From assembly GCA_030614505.1 (NCBI GenBank), contig JAUWTX010000003.1, positions 1-31,446 on the forward strand: a stretch of 31,446 nt of DNA, read 5' to 3'. Positions 8,399 to 16,408 of this stretch are shown piece after piece. Under the pieces are notes generated by a model, which saw nothing but the letters and a program-made list of their open reading frames with translations, had not been told where the DNA came from and did not search any database. The DNA comes from Desulfuromonadales bacterium (GTDB taxonomy: Bacteria; Desulfobacterota; Desulfuromonadia; Desulfuromonadales; BM103). Position 1 is the first letter of the stretch, and each line of letters begins with the position of its first letter. Position numbers and translations under genes: made by a program.

Positions 8399-9181
8399 CT
8401 AGCGGCCGGTAAATTTTGCCGGCCGCTTTTCCAGGAACGCCTGCATACCTTCCTTCTGATCGGAAGTGGCAAAGCAAAGCCCGAACAGGCCAGCCTCAAA
8501 TCGCCCTGCCCGAGCCTGGTCCATCTCCAGACCGTTATCCACGGACTCTTTGGCGAACCGCACCGCGACCGGCCCTTTGGCAGCGATCTTTGTCGCCATA
8601 CTACGTGCCTTGGTGAGCAGTTCTTCGGCCGGAACGACCTTGTTGGCGAGACCGATGCGGTATGCCTCTTGTGCATCGATTAAATCGCCGGTAAAAATCA
8701 GTTCTTTGGCCCGCCCCTTGCCAATCAACTTGGGCAGGCGCAAGGTTCCGCCAAAACCGGGGATGACACCGAGATTGACTTCCGGTTGACCGAAACGAGC
8801 ATTCTCTGCGGCAATCCTGATGTCGCATGCCATCGCCAGTTCACAGCCACCACCAAGGGCGAAACCATTGACAGCAGCAATGACCGGCTTGGGGAAATTC
8901 TCGATGGAGTTAAACAGGACATGCCCGAGTTGGGCAAAATGCTCCGCAGAAACTGCATCGAGGGATTGCATGGCAGCGATGTCAGCGCCGGCGACAAAGG
9001 CCTTGGGACCGCTGCCGGTCAGGATCACACAGGCCACATCTTCGTTTTGCTCAAGTTCGGCAAACACAGTGGCAAGTTCCTCAAGGACGTCCGAGTTCAG
9101 TGCATTAAGAGCTGCAGGACGATTGATCGTGACAACCGCAACGCCATCGGCAATTTCAATCAACAAACTGGTAAAATTCAT
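8399..9181 (-). CDS. crt: Enoyl-CoA hydratase (crotonase, short chain)
   Basis: A 260-residue crotonase with both catalytic glutamates: Glu114 in GGGCELAMACD (110-120) and Glu134 in QPEVNLGVIPGFGGT (132-146). The oxyanion-hole segment AFVAGADIAAM (61-71) is also present. Length and motifs fit short-chain enoyl-CoA hydratases converting crotonyl-CoA to 3-hydroxybutyryl-CoA. It sits between hbd and an acyl-CoA dehydrogenase, so a complete butyryl-CoA beta-oxidation set is contiguous. It differs from the other crotonase in this window (liuC), which lacks the first glutamate. Substrate breadth, for example tiglyl-CoA, cannot be excluded. Confidence 0.92.
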   Translation of the reverse strand: MNFTSLLIEIADGVAVVTINRPAALNALNSDVLEELATVFAELEQNEDVACVILTGSGPKAFVAGADIAAMQSLDAVSAEHFAQLGHVLFNSIENFPKPVIAAVNGFALGGGCELAMACDIRIAAENARFGQPEVNLGVIPGFGGTLRLPKLIGKGRAKELIFTGDLIDAQEAYRIGLANKVVPAEELLTKARSMATKIAAKGPVAVRFAKESVDNGLEMDQARAGRFEAGLFGLCFATSDQKEGMQAFLEKRPAKFTGR

Positions 9182-9205
9182 ATCTACACCCTCATTAAAG
9201 AGCCC

Positions 9206-9221
9206 GTCTGTCTAGACAGAC
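9206..9221. repeat. Perfect 16-bp palindrome in the hbd-crt gap
   Basis: GTCTGTCTAGACAGAC is a perfect palindrome occupying a third of the 48-nt gap between hbd and crt. It could form a hairpin or cruciform, or bind a dimeric protein. The flank CTCATTAAAGAGCC resembles CTCATTAGGAGCC beside the hairpin in the preceding thiolase-hbd gap, so the two may be copies of one short repeat family. Confidence 0.6.
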
Positions 9222-9229
9222 TCATGGAA

Positions 9230-10078
9230 TCAGTAAACGTAAAAGCCCTGGCCGCTCTTCTTGCCGAGCCATCCAGCCTTAACCATCTTGCGCAGCAGAG
9301 GACAGGGACGATACTTGCTGTCGGCAAAACCTTCGTAGAGAACTTCCATGATCGCCAGACAGGTATCAAGACCGATAAAATCCGCCAGAACAAGCGGGCC
9401 CATCGGGTGGTTCAGCCCCAGCTTCATAACCTGATCAACCGCTTCCGGGGAGGCGACTCCCTCGTAAACACAGTAGATAGCTTCGTTGATCATCGGCATC
9501 AATAACCGGTTGGCAATAAAGCCGGGATAGTCGTTGACTTCCACCGGCGTTTTCCCCATGGCTTTGGCGAGAGATTCAACGGTCTGATAGACTTCGTCAC
9601 TGGTCGCAATGCCTCGAATAATCTCGACCAGAGTCATGACCGGTACCGGGTTCATGAAATGCATGCCGATAACGCTCTCGGGACGACTGGTTACAGCCGC
9701 AATTTCAGTAATCGGCAACGACGATGTGTTGGTCGCCAGAATCACACCCGGCCGGGCAATTTCATCGAGTTTGCGGAAAATCTGCTCCTTGATCGCCATA
9801 TTCTCGATGGCGGCCTCGACCACAAAATCAACATCGGCGGCATCCTGCAGATCAGTAGAGGGTATCAGCCTGGCAAGAGTTGCCAGTTTGTCGTCTTCAG
9901 TGATGCGTCCCTTCTCAACGTTGCGGGACAAGGTCTTGTCAATAAATGCCACCCGCTTGTCGATAAAGGTCGCGTCGATATCATTGAGCACCACCTGCAA
10001 TCCAGCCTGGGCTGCCACCTGAGCAATTCCACCGCCCATTTGCCCGGCACCGATCACCATAATTTTTTTGATTTCCAT
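9230..10078 (-). CDS. hbd: 3-Hydroxybutyryl-CoA dehydrogenase
   Basis: A 282-residue 3-hydroxyacyl-CoA dehydrogenase, the standard length for the stand-alone bacterial enzyme. The Rossmann motif GAGQMG (10-15) begins the NAD(P)-binding domain. The catalytic pair is His140 (GMHFMNPVPVM) and Glu152 (LVEII). The C-terminal domain has PGFIANRLLMPMINEA and the closing GWLGKKSGQGFYVY. It converts 3-hydroxybutyryl-CoA to acetoacetyl-CoA for the thiolase encoded upstream. An AAGGAG ribosome site lies 9 nt before the ATG. It lies 60 nt downstream of the thiolase gene, with a small hairpin in the gap, and 48 nt upstream of crt. Confidence 0.95.
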   Translation of the reverse strand: MEIKKIMVIGAGQMGGGIAQVAAQAGLQVVLNDIDATFIDKRVAFIDKTLSRNVEKGRITEDDKLATLARLIPSTDLQDAADVDFVVEAAIENMAIKEQIFRKLDEIARPGVILATNTSSLPITEIAAVTSRPESVIGMHFMNPVPVMTLVEIIRGIATSDEVYQTVESLAKAMGKTPVEVNDYPGFIANRLLMPMINEAIYCVYEGVASPEAVDQVMKLGLNHPMGPLVLADFIGLDTCLAIMEVLYEGFADSKYRPCPLLRKMVKAGWLGKKSGQGFYVY

Positions 10079-10118
10079 TATGCTTTATCTCCTTGGAATT
10101 GACTGCAAATACTCATTA

Positions 10119-10138
10119 GGAGCCTGTCTGCAGGCACC
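10119..10138 (-). repeat. Small hairpin in the thiolase-hbd gap
   Basis: GGAGCCTG (10119-10126) pairs with CAGGCACC (10131-10138) with one mismatch and a 4-nt loop. It begins directly after the thiolase stop codon. No U-tract follows on the coding strand, so an mRNA-stability or processing hairpin is more likely than a terminator. Its flank resembles that of the palindrome at 9206-9221. Confidence 0.45.
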
Positions 10139-11320
10139 TTAGGATTCGACGCGTTCAAACACTACGGCCACAGCCTCGCCACCACCTATGCAGAGAGTTG
10201 CCAGACCATAACGTTCTCCACGCCGACCCATTTCATGAATCAGAGTCGTCGCCAGACGGGCCCCGCTGGCACCGATCGGATGACCGATGGCAACCGCGCC
10301 GCCATTAACATTGACGCGCTCTTCATCGAGGCCAAGATCTTTGATAGCAATCATGGTCACCATGGCAAAAGCCTCGTTGATTTCAAACAGGCCGATATCC
10401 TCTGGTTGCAGCCCGGCATGGGCGCAGGCTTTTTCGATTGCGCCAACCGGAGCATCCGGGTAGAGATCAGGATGCAGGCTGTTAGTAGACAGCCCGACAA
10501 TCCGTGCGCGAGGCTTCAGGCCATGACGTTGAACCGCTTCGGCACTGGCCAACAAGAGGAAAGCCGCGCCATCGTTGATGGTCGAAGCGTTGGCAGCCGT
10601 AATCGTACCGTCTTTTTTGAAAGCTGGACGCAAACTGTTGATCCGGTCAAAATTAATCCGGGAAGGCTCTTCGTCCTCGCTGATTGTCGTCTCGCCCTTG
10701 CGCGACGACTTGACCACCGACACGATCTCCTCGGCGAGTACGCCGTCCTGCAAAGCTCGCTGGGCCCGTTGGTAGGAACGGATGGCATAGGCATCCTGCT
10801 CCTCACGTGAAAATTCGTGAACATCGACCCGCACCTCGGCAACCTCACCCATATGGCGTCCGCTGTACGGATCTGTCAGGCCGTCATAGACCATCAGATC
10901 AAGCGCCTGGGAATGCCCCATGCGTTGTCCGTTTCGCAGCGCGGGAAGAGCATAGGGAGTCGAAGACATATTCTCCATACCACCAGCGATAACGATCCCG
11001 GAGTCACCGAGCCGAATGGCATCGGCGCCTAGCATAACGGCCTTCAGTCCACTGCCGCAGACCTTGTTGATGGCCAGGGCCGGAACCGTGTCAGGTAACT
11101 CGGCGAAACGCATCGCCTGACGTGCCGGAGCCTGACCACCGCCACCGGAGAGGACCTGTCCGGCAATAAACTGGTCGATATCTTCACCCTTGAGGCCACT
11201 GGTTTCAAGGAGATGTCTGATAACCGGGGCCGCCAGGCTGGGAGCCGGTACATCCGCGAGAACCCCACCGAAGCTGCCGAAGGGGGTACGATAAGCATCA
11301 ATTACAAAAACATCCTGCAT
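10139..11320 (-). CDS. Thiolase (acetyl-CoA C-acetyltransferase)
   Basis: A type II thiolase of 393 residues from ATG 11320 (MQDVFVIDAYRTPFG...), the normal length. The catalytic residues are all present: nucleophile Cys88 in NKVCGSGLKAV, His347 in GGAVAIGHPIGASGAR and Cys377 in LATLCIGGGEA. NEAFA is also present before them. It cleaves acetoacetyl-CoA to two acetyl-CoA at the end of the butyryl-CoA branch; a somewhat broader 3-oxoacyl-CoA range is possible. An in-frame GTG at 11353 would overlap etfA by 4 nt, but AAAGGAG 9 nt before ATG 11320 and family alignment favour the ATG. It is the third gene of the operon. Confidence 0.94.
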   Translation of the reverse strand: MQDVFVIDAYRTPFGSFGGVLADVPAPSLAAPVIRHLLETSGLKGEDIDQFIAGQVLSGGGGQAPARQAMRFAELPDTVPALAINKVCGSGLKAVMLGADAIRLGDSGIVIAGGMENMSSTPYALPALRNGQRMGHSQALDLMVYDGLTDPYSGRHMGEVAEVRVDVHEFSREEQDAYAIRSYQRAQRALQDGVLAEEIVSVVKSSRKGETTISEDEEPSRINFDRINSLRPAFKKDGTITAANASTINDGAAFLLLASAEAVQRHGLKPRARIVGLSTNSLHPDLYPDAPVGAIEKACAHAGLQPEDIGLFEINEAFAMVTMIAIKDLGLDEERVNVNGGAVAIGHPIGASGARLATTLIHEMGRRGERYGLATLCIGGGEAVAVVFERVES

Positions 11321-11349
11321 GGTTCCAGTCTCCTTTCGATGTCTGCTAC

Positions 11350-12264
11350 TCACTCTTCCAGTCGTGCAGTCAATGCCGGCAGAAATTGCTTGAGATCGGC
11401 AACCACCAACACGTCGGCTACCTCTCCAATCGGTGCATCGCGATCCGTATTGATAGCAACAATAAACTCTGACTTTTTCATGCCGGCCAGATGCTGGATC
11501 GCTCCGGAAATACCGCAGGCGATATAAAGCTTGGGCGCCACGGTCTGTCCGGTAGTGCCGACCTGACGAGAGTGCTCAGCCCAGTCGGAATCGACAACCG
11601 GTCGGCTGGCACCATACTCTCCGCCAAGCACCTTGGCCAAGGCCTCAACTATCGCCAGGTTCTCCGGCTTGCCGATTCCCCGTCCGGCACTGACGATTAC
11701 CTCCGCCTTACTCAGATCGACGCCACCTTCTTCAGCCTCTTCGTAACCTATAAATTCAACTTTCGTCTCAGCCTGCGCGGAGAGTTTTTCAACCGTCGGC
11801 ACCCCGGTCGGTTCATCGACCAGGCTGAAAGCCCCGGCCTGCAGGGTGACAACAGTCACCTCGCTTTGCGCCTGGACCACACGTCGTAGTTTAGAGTTAC
11901 AGGCGGGCACCACCATGGCATCACCCTGGTAATCGACCACTTCGGAGATCTGTCCAACCTGCAAAGCCAAAGCGATGCGCGGTGCCAGATCCCACCCGTA
12001 AGAAGAATGAGACAATACAATCAGTTGCGGACTTTCCTTATCGATCACCTCCAGCAACAATCGCAGGGTTTCTTCAGGATTATATTCACCCACGTCGGCA
12101 GATTCGGCCAGGTAGAGGCGACCATCGAAATGTGGCATATCACTCTCGCTTCCGACCAGAAACATAGCTGCCTCGGCACCGATCTTTTCGGCAAAGGCCA
12201 GGGTCTCATAACTGCCCGGCAGAAGCTTGCCTTGCCGGGATTCTGCAATAAGCAGAGCTTTCAT
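11350..12264 (-). CDS. etfA: Electron-transfer flavoprotein alpha subunit
   Basis: A 304-residue EtfA. The C-terminal FAD domain is well conserved: SRPVVDSDWAEHSRQVGTTG (residues about 219-238), then YIACGISGAIQHLAGM and FIVAINTDRDAPIGEVADV. With EtfB it accepts electrons from the acyl-CoA dehydrogenases in the same operon. No fused ferredoxin domain is present, unlike some anaerobic EtfA proteins. Whether this Etf delivers electrons to a membrane quinone reductase or takes part in bifurcation cannot be decided, because no partner oxidoreductase is in view. It starts 9 nt after etfB. Confidence 0.95.
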   Translation of the reverse strand: MKALLIAESRQGKLLPGSYETLAFAEKIGAEAAMFLVGSESDMPHFDGRLYLAESADVGEYNPEETLRLLLEVIDKESPQLIVLSHSSYGWDLAPRIALALQVGQISEVVDYQGDAMVVPACNSKLRRVVQAQSEVTVVTLQAGAFSLVDEPTGVPTVEKLSAQAETKVEFIGYEEAEEGGVDLSKAEVIVSAGRGIGKPENLAIVEALAKVLGGEYGASRPVVDSDWAEHSRQVGTTGQTVAPKLYIACGISGAIQHLAGMKKSEFIVAINTDRDAPIGEVADVLVVADLKQFLPALTARLEE

Positions 12265-12273
12265 TCTTTCCTC

Positions 12274-13047
12274 CTATTTGATGACCGCAGTCTTGTCTTT
12301 GAGTATTGCAATCAGCTGCCCGGTGAGCTCGTCAACATCCCCTTCGAGAATCAGCCCGCCACCCTTCTTTTCCGGGAACCGGGTCTCGGCAGTTGTCGTT
12401 AGCGCCTCGGCCTTGAGCAGATCGGTCACCGGCAGAGAAACCAGCTCCTTCCTCTTGGCCTTCATAATATTCGGCAGGGTCGGATAGCGCGGCGTATTGA
12501 GACCAAGCTGGCAAGTGAAGAGAGCAGGGAAAGGCAGTTTGGCCACTAACTTGAGGCCACCCTCAAGCTCGCGCTTCACCGTGATCTGGTCGCCATCGCA
12601 ATCGAAGCCGACGATGGTGGTCACGGCAGGCATTCCAAGCAGGCCAGCCAGCAGAACTCCGACCTGTGCCGAGCCGCGATCCTGAGACTGCATACCTGTG
12701 AAGACCACGTCAAAGTTCTGGTCACCGGCATAGGCGGCAATTACCGAGGCAATCTGGAAGGGATCCTTCTCGTAGCTGGCATCATCCTGAATATGCACAC
12801 CCCGGTCGGCACCCATAGCCAAGGCCTTTTTCATGGTCTCCTTGACCCGGTCGGAGCCAACGGACAGAACGACCACTTCGGCTTCGCCAAGCTGTTCACG
12901 CAGCTGAATGGCCTGTTCGACGGCAAATTCGTCATACTCATTCATCCGCCCGGCCAGATCCTGGTCACTGTACCAGGTTCCTGCATCATTGAGTTTGAAC
13001 CGTGATTCCATGTCGGGCACCTGCTTGATGCAGATGAGAATTTTCAT
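12274..13047 (-). CDS. etfB: Electron-transfer flavoprotein beta subunit
   Basis: A 257-residue EtfB with the family N-terminus MKILICIKQVPD. It also has the nucleotide-binding segments KALAMGADRGVHI (74-86) and TGMQSQDRGSAQVG, and the signature TPRYPTLPNIMKAKRKEL near residue 195-210, the recognition-loop region that docks onto dehydrogenases. GAGGAGG lies about 8 nt before ATG 13047. It is the first gene of the twelve-gene catabolic operon and lies about 90 nt downstream of the predicted start point of a sigma-54 promoter (13148-13164). Placing etfBA first in the operon should give high expression relative to the dehydrogenases. Confidence 0.95.
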   Translation of the reverse strand: MKILICIKQVPDMESRFKLNDAGTWYSDQDLAGRMNEYDEFAVEQAIQLREQLGEAEVVVLSVGSDRVKETMKKALAMGADRGVHIQDDASYEKDPFQIASVIAAYAGDQNFDVVFTGMQSQDRGSAQVGVLLAGLLGMPAVTTIVGFDCDGDQITVKRELEGGLKLVAKLPFPALFTCQLGLNTPRYPTLPNIMKAKRKELVSLPVTDLLKAEALTTTAETRFPEKKGGGLILEGDVDELTGQLIAILKDKTAVIK

Positions 13048-13147
13048 GACATTTTCCTCCTCGAGCGATAGTTTCCCTGCTTCAGATTATAGACTGTTCC
13101 ATTCGTAGTCATCATGTGAACTTATTGCTGTACTTAAATGATTATAG

Positions 13148-13164
13148 AGCAAGTAAGATACCAA
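13148..13164 (-). promoter_or_regulatory. Sigma-54 promoter of the etfBA-liu operon
   Basis: The minus strand reads TTGGTATCTTACTTGCT. The -24 GG and -12 GC are exactly 10 nt apart, and 10 of the 12 specified positions match TTGGCAC-N5-TTGCT. The predicted start is near 13137, about 90 nt before the etfB ATG. The same TTGGTAT-N5-TTGC pattern occurs upstream of livG. Confidence 0.72.
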
Positions 13165-13330
13165 ATATCTTTCCCAGCTACATTGGACAAACACACTTGA
13201 CTGATTCTCTTGGGACACGCGTAGATAGGAGGTTTTCGGGGTTCAGGCAAAGACTCGCTAAGATGCTGATGAAAAGGAGAGGACTGTAAACCCGGGGTGC
13301 AGGTGTTGCGTTGGTGACACTTTATTCTTG

Positions 13331-13338
13331 TGTTTACA
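13331..13338. promoter_or_regulatory. Possible activator (enhancer) site TGTTTACA
   Basis: TGTTTACA, embedded in the longer inverted repeat TGTGTTTACACA, lies about 170 nt upstream of the etfB sigma-54 promoter, a typical enhancer distance. The same TGT-N2-ACA arrangement occurs twice upstream of the icmF promoter (29952-29969). It is short and AT-rich, so chance is possible. Confidence 0.3.
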
Positions 13339-13426
13339 CATATTGAAGGATTCCCTTGCACAAAGGTACTCTGGCTGGCAAATATTCGAGTTTCCTGGCG
13401 GCTGGATACCCTGCCTGCAACGTAAG

Positions 13427-13456
13427 AACGGACCACCCGGTAATAGGTGGTCCGTT
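13427..13456 (+). terminator. 11-bp hairpin with short T-run
   Basis: AACGGACCACC (13427-13437) pairs perfectly with GGTGGTCCGTT (13446-13456) around an 8-nt loop, and TTTTGT follows on the plus strand. On the minus strand the tail is TTCTTAC, which is weaker. It may end argO transcription from the other side, or terminate an unrecognised plus-strand transcript. Confidence 0.55.
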
Positions 13457-13569
13457 TTGTGCCTTAATAGGTGATGATTTGTGAGAAAGATGCCAGACCA
13501 AGCGGCACCAGGAGCCTGACTCACAAAAAATATTACCCTTATTAACCTGCAGCCTTAGCTTAACGATTG

Positions 13570-14181
13570 TCAGACAATATTGTTCCAGAATAGCGAAACG
13601 GCAATACTCCACATAGTCAGGCAGACGACACCATCCAGAATTCGCCAGGCAAACTTCTTGCGGAAGATCGGTGCTAGCATCCCGGCACCAAAGCTGAGTG
13701 AGAAGAACCAGATGAAGGATGCCGTTATGGCACCAGCCCCGAAGAGAAACCGCTGGTTACCGGAGAACTGACCGCTGATTCCACCCAAGAGAACCACAGT
13801 GTCCAGATAAACGTGTGGATTGAGCAAGGTGATTGCCAGAGTCGCTGTCATAACGGCCCTCAAGGTTGTTACTTTGACGCCATTTGTTTCAAGGGTGCCA
13901 CCTTGCCATGCAGAACGGAAGGCAGTCGCCCCGTACCAGAGCAGGAACAACACTCCACCCCACACGGTTAGTTGCCCAAGCAAAGGGTTTGCTGCTACGG
14001 CGCTACCGACCCCGGTGATTCCCAAAAGGATAAGGACTGAATCACAGAAGGCGCAGACCAAGGCAATCGTCAAAGGATAATTGCGACGTACTCCCTGCGA
14101 CAGGACAAAAGCATTTTGAGCACCGATAGCGATGATCAACCCGCCCCCCATCCCGAAACCCTGGATAAATGGTATAGACAT
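13570..14181 (-). CDS. argO: LysE/ArgO-family amino-acid exporter
   Basis: A 203-residue, very hydrophobic inner-membrane protein with about six predicted transmembrane helices. LysE-family blocks are AIGAQNAFVLSQG near residue 20, AFCDSVLILLGITG and LNPHVYLDTVVLLGG. The start ATG 14181 is set by GAAAGGAAGGG just upstream; an in-frame GTG at 14196 lies upstream of that ribosome site. It exports basic amino acids, arginine and possibly lysine or canavanine in characterised relatives. It is divergent from argP, whose product activates argO in enterobacteria, with a dyad operator between them. It is separate in function from the acyl-CoA operon downstream. Confidence 0.9.
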   Translation of the reverse strand: MSIPFIQGFGMGGGLIIAIGAQNAFVLSQGVRRNYPLTIALVCAFCDSVLILLGITGVGSAVAANPLLGQLTVWGGVLFLLWYGATAFRSAWQGGTLETNGVKVTTLRAVMTATLAITLLNPHVYLDTVVLLGGISGQFSGNQRFLFGAGAITASFIWFFSLSFGAGMLAPIFRKKFAWRILDGVVCLTMWSIAVSLFWNNIV

Positions 14182-14283
14182 GACCCTTCCTTTCACATTG
14201 TTGCAGGAGGCAGGGTAGGCTGTAATTTTACAAAAGTAAAATTAATTGTTTTTCTATATCATTAATTTTGCTAATATTAAATC
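14182..14283. promoter_or_regulatory. argO-argP divergent control region with LysR-type operator
   Basis: A perfect dyad lies in the AT-rich gap: TAATTTTAC (14223-14231) and GTAAAATTA (14236-14244) separated by AAAA. It fits the dyad with T-N11-A core expected for a LysR-type regulator binding between its own gene and its target. No strong ribosome site precedes argP. Confidence 0.65.
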
Positions 14284-15210
14284 ATGATTGATTATAAACT
14301 TTTAGAGGCCCTGGTCATGGTCATCCAGGAAGGTGGTTTTGAAAAAGCAGCTACCTTGTTACATCTGACCCAGTCTGCTGTTTCTCAGCGTGTTCGTCTT
14401 CTTGAAGACCGCACCGGTAAAATTCTTCTCTCTCGTGGAACACCACCACTTGCGACCATTGCCGGAGAACAGCTCGTCAAACACTATCTTCAGGTCAAGC
14501 TGCTGGAGGATGGACTGAATGCGGACTTGAAAACCTCACAAGAAACGGAACCCGTCAAGCTTGCTGTGGGGATTAATGCCGACAGCTTGGCAAGCTGGTT
14601 TCTGACAGCTGTCGGCCCTCTTTTTAGTGACGGTCAACTGCTGATTGATTTGCATGTCGATGACCAGGAGCAGACTCACAAGCTGCTCAAAGAAGGAACC
14701 GTAGTCGGTTGCATTAGTGATAAACCTTCAGCAATACAAGGATGCCGGGTTGAATACCTAGGAACGATGAAGTACCGATTACTGGCTAGCCCGGAATTTA
14801 TTGCAAATTGGTTTTCAACTGGATTGACGCATTCAGCCACTCCGTATGCACCTGCTGTTATTTTCAACCGCAAAGACAAGCTCCACCACAAATTCCTGGA
14901 ACAAGCATTGGGGACGTCAATAAAACTTCAGGCAGTGCATTACATGCCTGCTCCTGAACCATTTTTGGAGATGATCAAGGCAGGTTACGCCTGCGGTATG
15001 GTCCCTGACTGGCAAAGTGAAACATTCCGCAATAGTGGAGAACTGGCAGAAGTCTATCCGAAGGTCCATATTGCGGTTAGGCTCTATTGGCATTGCTGGA
15101 ACCTGACCTCGGCACCGCTACAGACTCTTTCGAGCAAACTGGTAAAAGAGGCAAGACCTTTACTTGGACATGGTGTATCAGAGGTATCAATCGCAAGCGT
15201 TGCAAAGTGA
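14284..15210 (+). CDS. argP: LysR-family regulator ArgP (IciA)
   Basis: A 308-residue LysR-type regulator. The N-terminal winged helix-turn-helix spans about residues 3-60 (FEKAATLLHLTQSAVSQRVR at 19-38). The effector domain follows from about residue 90, beginning PVKLAVGINADSLASWF, a block typical of ArgP. It is divergently paired with the LysE-family exporter, the classical argP-argO arrangement, in which ArgP senses lysine and arginine. No Shine-Dalgarno sequence is visible in the AT-rich leader, so expression may be low or the start leaderless. Base composition here is more AT-rich than in the flanking catabolic operons. A hairpin terminator follows at 15295-15322. Confidence 0.9.
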   Translation: MIDYKLLEALVMVIQEGGFEKAATLLHLTQSAVSQRVRLLEDRTGKILLSRGTPPLATIAGEQLVKHYLQVKLLEDGLNADLKTSQETEPVKLAVGINADSLASWFLTAVGPLFSDGQLLIDLHVDDQEQTHKLLKEGTVVGCISDKPSAIQGCRVEYLGTMKYRLLASPEFIANWFSTGLTHSATPYAPAVIFNRKDKLHHKFLEQALGTSIKLQAVHYMPAPEPFLEMIKAGYACGMVPDWQSETFRNSGELAEVYPKVHIAVRLYWHCWNLTSAPLQTLSSKLVKEARPLLGHGVSEVSIASVAK

Positions 15211-15294
15211 GGCTTTTCGTTGGAAGTGTTCTATCATTAGCGACTTATCAAGACGGTTGCTTTCGTCTCAGCAGTCGTAATATATAAAAAAATA

Positions 15295-15322
15295 CCCCAC
15301 TGTCAGGAGGCTAACGGTGGGG
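15295..15322. terminator. Bidirectional hairpin terminator after argP
   Basis: CCCCACTGT (15295-15303) pairs with ACGGTGGGG (15314-15322), one G-U pair, around a 10-nt loop. On the minus strand the stem is followed by TATTTTTTT. On the plus strand a T-rich stretch begins about 14 nt after the stem. Confidence 0.7.
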
Positions 15323-15497
15323 CGAGGCGTTTCGAGTTTTTCTTTATATCTGAATTAATTGCAAGGGCCGAGCCAACAAGATTCAGACGTCCAAAAGCAG
15401 CAAATTCACAGAAACTCCCTTTACAGGTTGTTAAATAATCGGTGGGAAGACGGCAGGCCGTGCCCATTTTTGGCATCGGGCCACACGGAAAAGCAAA

Positions 15498-15529
15498 ATG
15501 GCTACCTGGCGATCAAACCAGGTGGCCAT
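15498..15529 (-). terminator. Intrinsic terminator of the DUF1847 gene
   Basis: ATGGCTACCTGG (15498-15509) pairs with CCAGGTGGCCAT (15518-15529), 12 bp with one wobble pair, loop of 8 nt. The minus-strand tail is TTTGCTTTT. It begins 22 nt after the DUF1847 stop codon. Confidence 0.8.
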
Positions 15530-15550
15530 TATTTTGCGAACAAAGCATTT

Positions 15551-16255
15551 TCATTCCACCAATGGATTTTTCAGGTAGCGATAATAACTGTCATACTGAT
15601 ATATCGCCGCCAACGGATTGTGCGCAAGCAGTCGGTCCTTGCTGGCAAGCACTGTGTTATAAGCCTTGGCATATTTCAAAAACAGTGCATCATGCCCCAC
15701 GCAAAGCCCGAACAGCACGTTCAATTCTGACTTGTGGTAATTGGAGGTCAATGCCTGCAGAATCGGGTTGCACATTGCTTCAAAAGATGTCGGGTCAATC
15801 TGTTGCTCTCGCAACAACCCAATCTCCTCCTTCGAAATAGCGCCCGCCTTGCACATCACAGAAATCGTCTCAAAACCATTATCAGTGAAAATTTTGTTTA
15901 TAATTTCCGCTTCCTTCCGCATACCGATACAGAACACCAGACAAATTCTCTGGAATTTCATCTTCTGAGCAAATTCGATCGTCTCCTGAATTCGTGGTTT
16001 AATCGGGCGGATGTAAGCATACCCCTTATCCCTGTCGCCATAAGCCTCACCTTCCTGGATCGAGGCCTGCCGCACCACTTCCATGACTTCCGGATCTTTT
16101 AATATTTCCAGGGTTTCCTTGACAATATCGAGCGACCTTGTCGACGGACAATTGCTCGGTGCATGCCCCTTTTCATTGCGACAGAAACGATCTGGCACCT
16201 CAATGGAGCAAACAGCGCAGGTAGGTAATGGCGCCGGTCTGGACTCTTTCGACAT
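15551..16255 (-). CDS. DUF1847 cysteine-rich protein, function unknown
   Basis: A 234-residue soluble protein of the DUF1847 family. The N-terminus carries a zinc-finger-like cluster, Cys13, Cys16 (CAVC), Cys25 and Cys36 (NCPS). The body has Cys105, Cys109 (CLVFC), Cys135, Cys162 (MCNPILQA) and Cys185 in LCVGHDALFLKYA, followed by DRLLAHNPLAAIY, blocks I recognise from this family in anaerobes. A metal-binding or redox role is likely but not established. AAAGGA lies 13 nt before the ATG. It is monocistronic, since the next gene upstream ends 153 nt away and a terminator follows it. I see no functional link to its neighbours. Confidence 0.85.
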   Translation of the reverse strand: MSKESRPAPLPTCAVCSIEVPDRFCRNEKGHAPSNCPSTRSLDIVKETLEILKDPEVMEVVRQASIQEGEAYGDRDKGYAYIRPIKPRIQETIEFAQKMKFQRICLVFCIGMRKEAEIINKIFTDNGFETISVMCKAGAISKEEIGLLREQQIDPTSFEAMCNPILQALTSNYHKSELNVLFGLCVGHDALFLKYAKAYNTVLASKDRLLAHNPLAAIYQYDSYYRYLKNPLVE

Positions 16256-16408
16256 ATTCGGAACGTCCTTTCAATTTACAGGCAATAATTTCATGCGGTC
16301 CGCATAATCAGCATCGTGCATCTGGCCAGTAGTGGTAACAATTGCTCCTTCCACCTCGATTTTGGACTCCAGGTTCCAGGGCAAGAACTGGCTCTGCTTC
16401 CAATAAGA

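Larger units (their letters stand above)
13048..13569. other. 522-nt intergenic region upstream of etfB, no gene
   Basis: It holds the etfB leader, the sigma-54 promoter (13148-13164), an upstream TGT-N2-ACA motif (13331-13338) and an 11-bp hairpin (13427-13456). The 9-mer GATTATAGA occurs twice (13085-13093 and 13140-13148); read on the minus strand each copy contains TATAAT, so a sigma-70 promoter is possible but lacks a convincing -35. A 100-codon open frame at 13134-13436 has no ribosome site or recognisable protein and I do not accept it as a gene. Confidence 0.7.
15211..15550. other. 340-nt convergent intergenic region, no gene
   Basis: It lies between convergent argP and the DUF1847 gene and holds two hairpin terminators (15295-15322 and 15498-15529). 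I see no credible open frame or RNA gene in the rest. Confidence 0.7.

Noticed and set aside
11350..12264. Electron-bifurcating Etf
   Set aside because: No partner such as a dedicated FixCX-like or FeS oxidoreductase gene lies nearby, and the sequence alone does not show the second FAD clearly, so I did not claim bifurcation.
13085..13148. Sigma-70 promoters at the two TATAAT copies before etfB
   Set aside because: Neither copy has a reasonable -35 hexamer at 16-18 nt; one overlaps the better supported sigma-54 -12 element.
13134..13436. 100-codon minus-strand open frame in the etfB upstream region
   Set aside because: It overlaps the sigma-54 promoter, has no ribosome site and an arbitrary composition.
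13340..13460. Possible riboswitch (c-di-GMP GEMM type) before the 13427-13456 hairpin
   Set aside because: The GGCAAA and GC-rich segments superficially recall GEMM, but the conserved GACGCAAAGCC core is missing and no gene follows on that strand.
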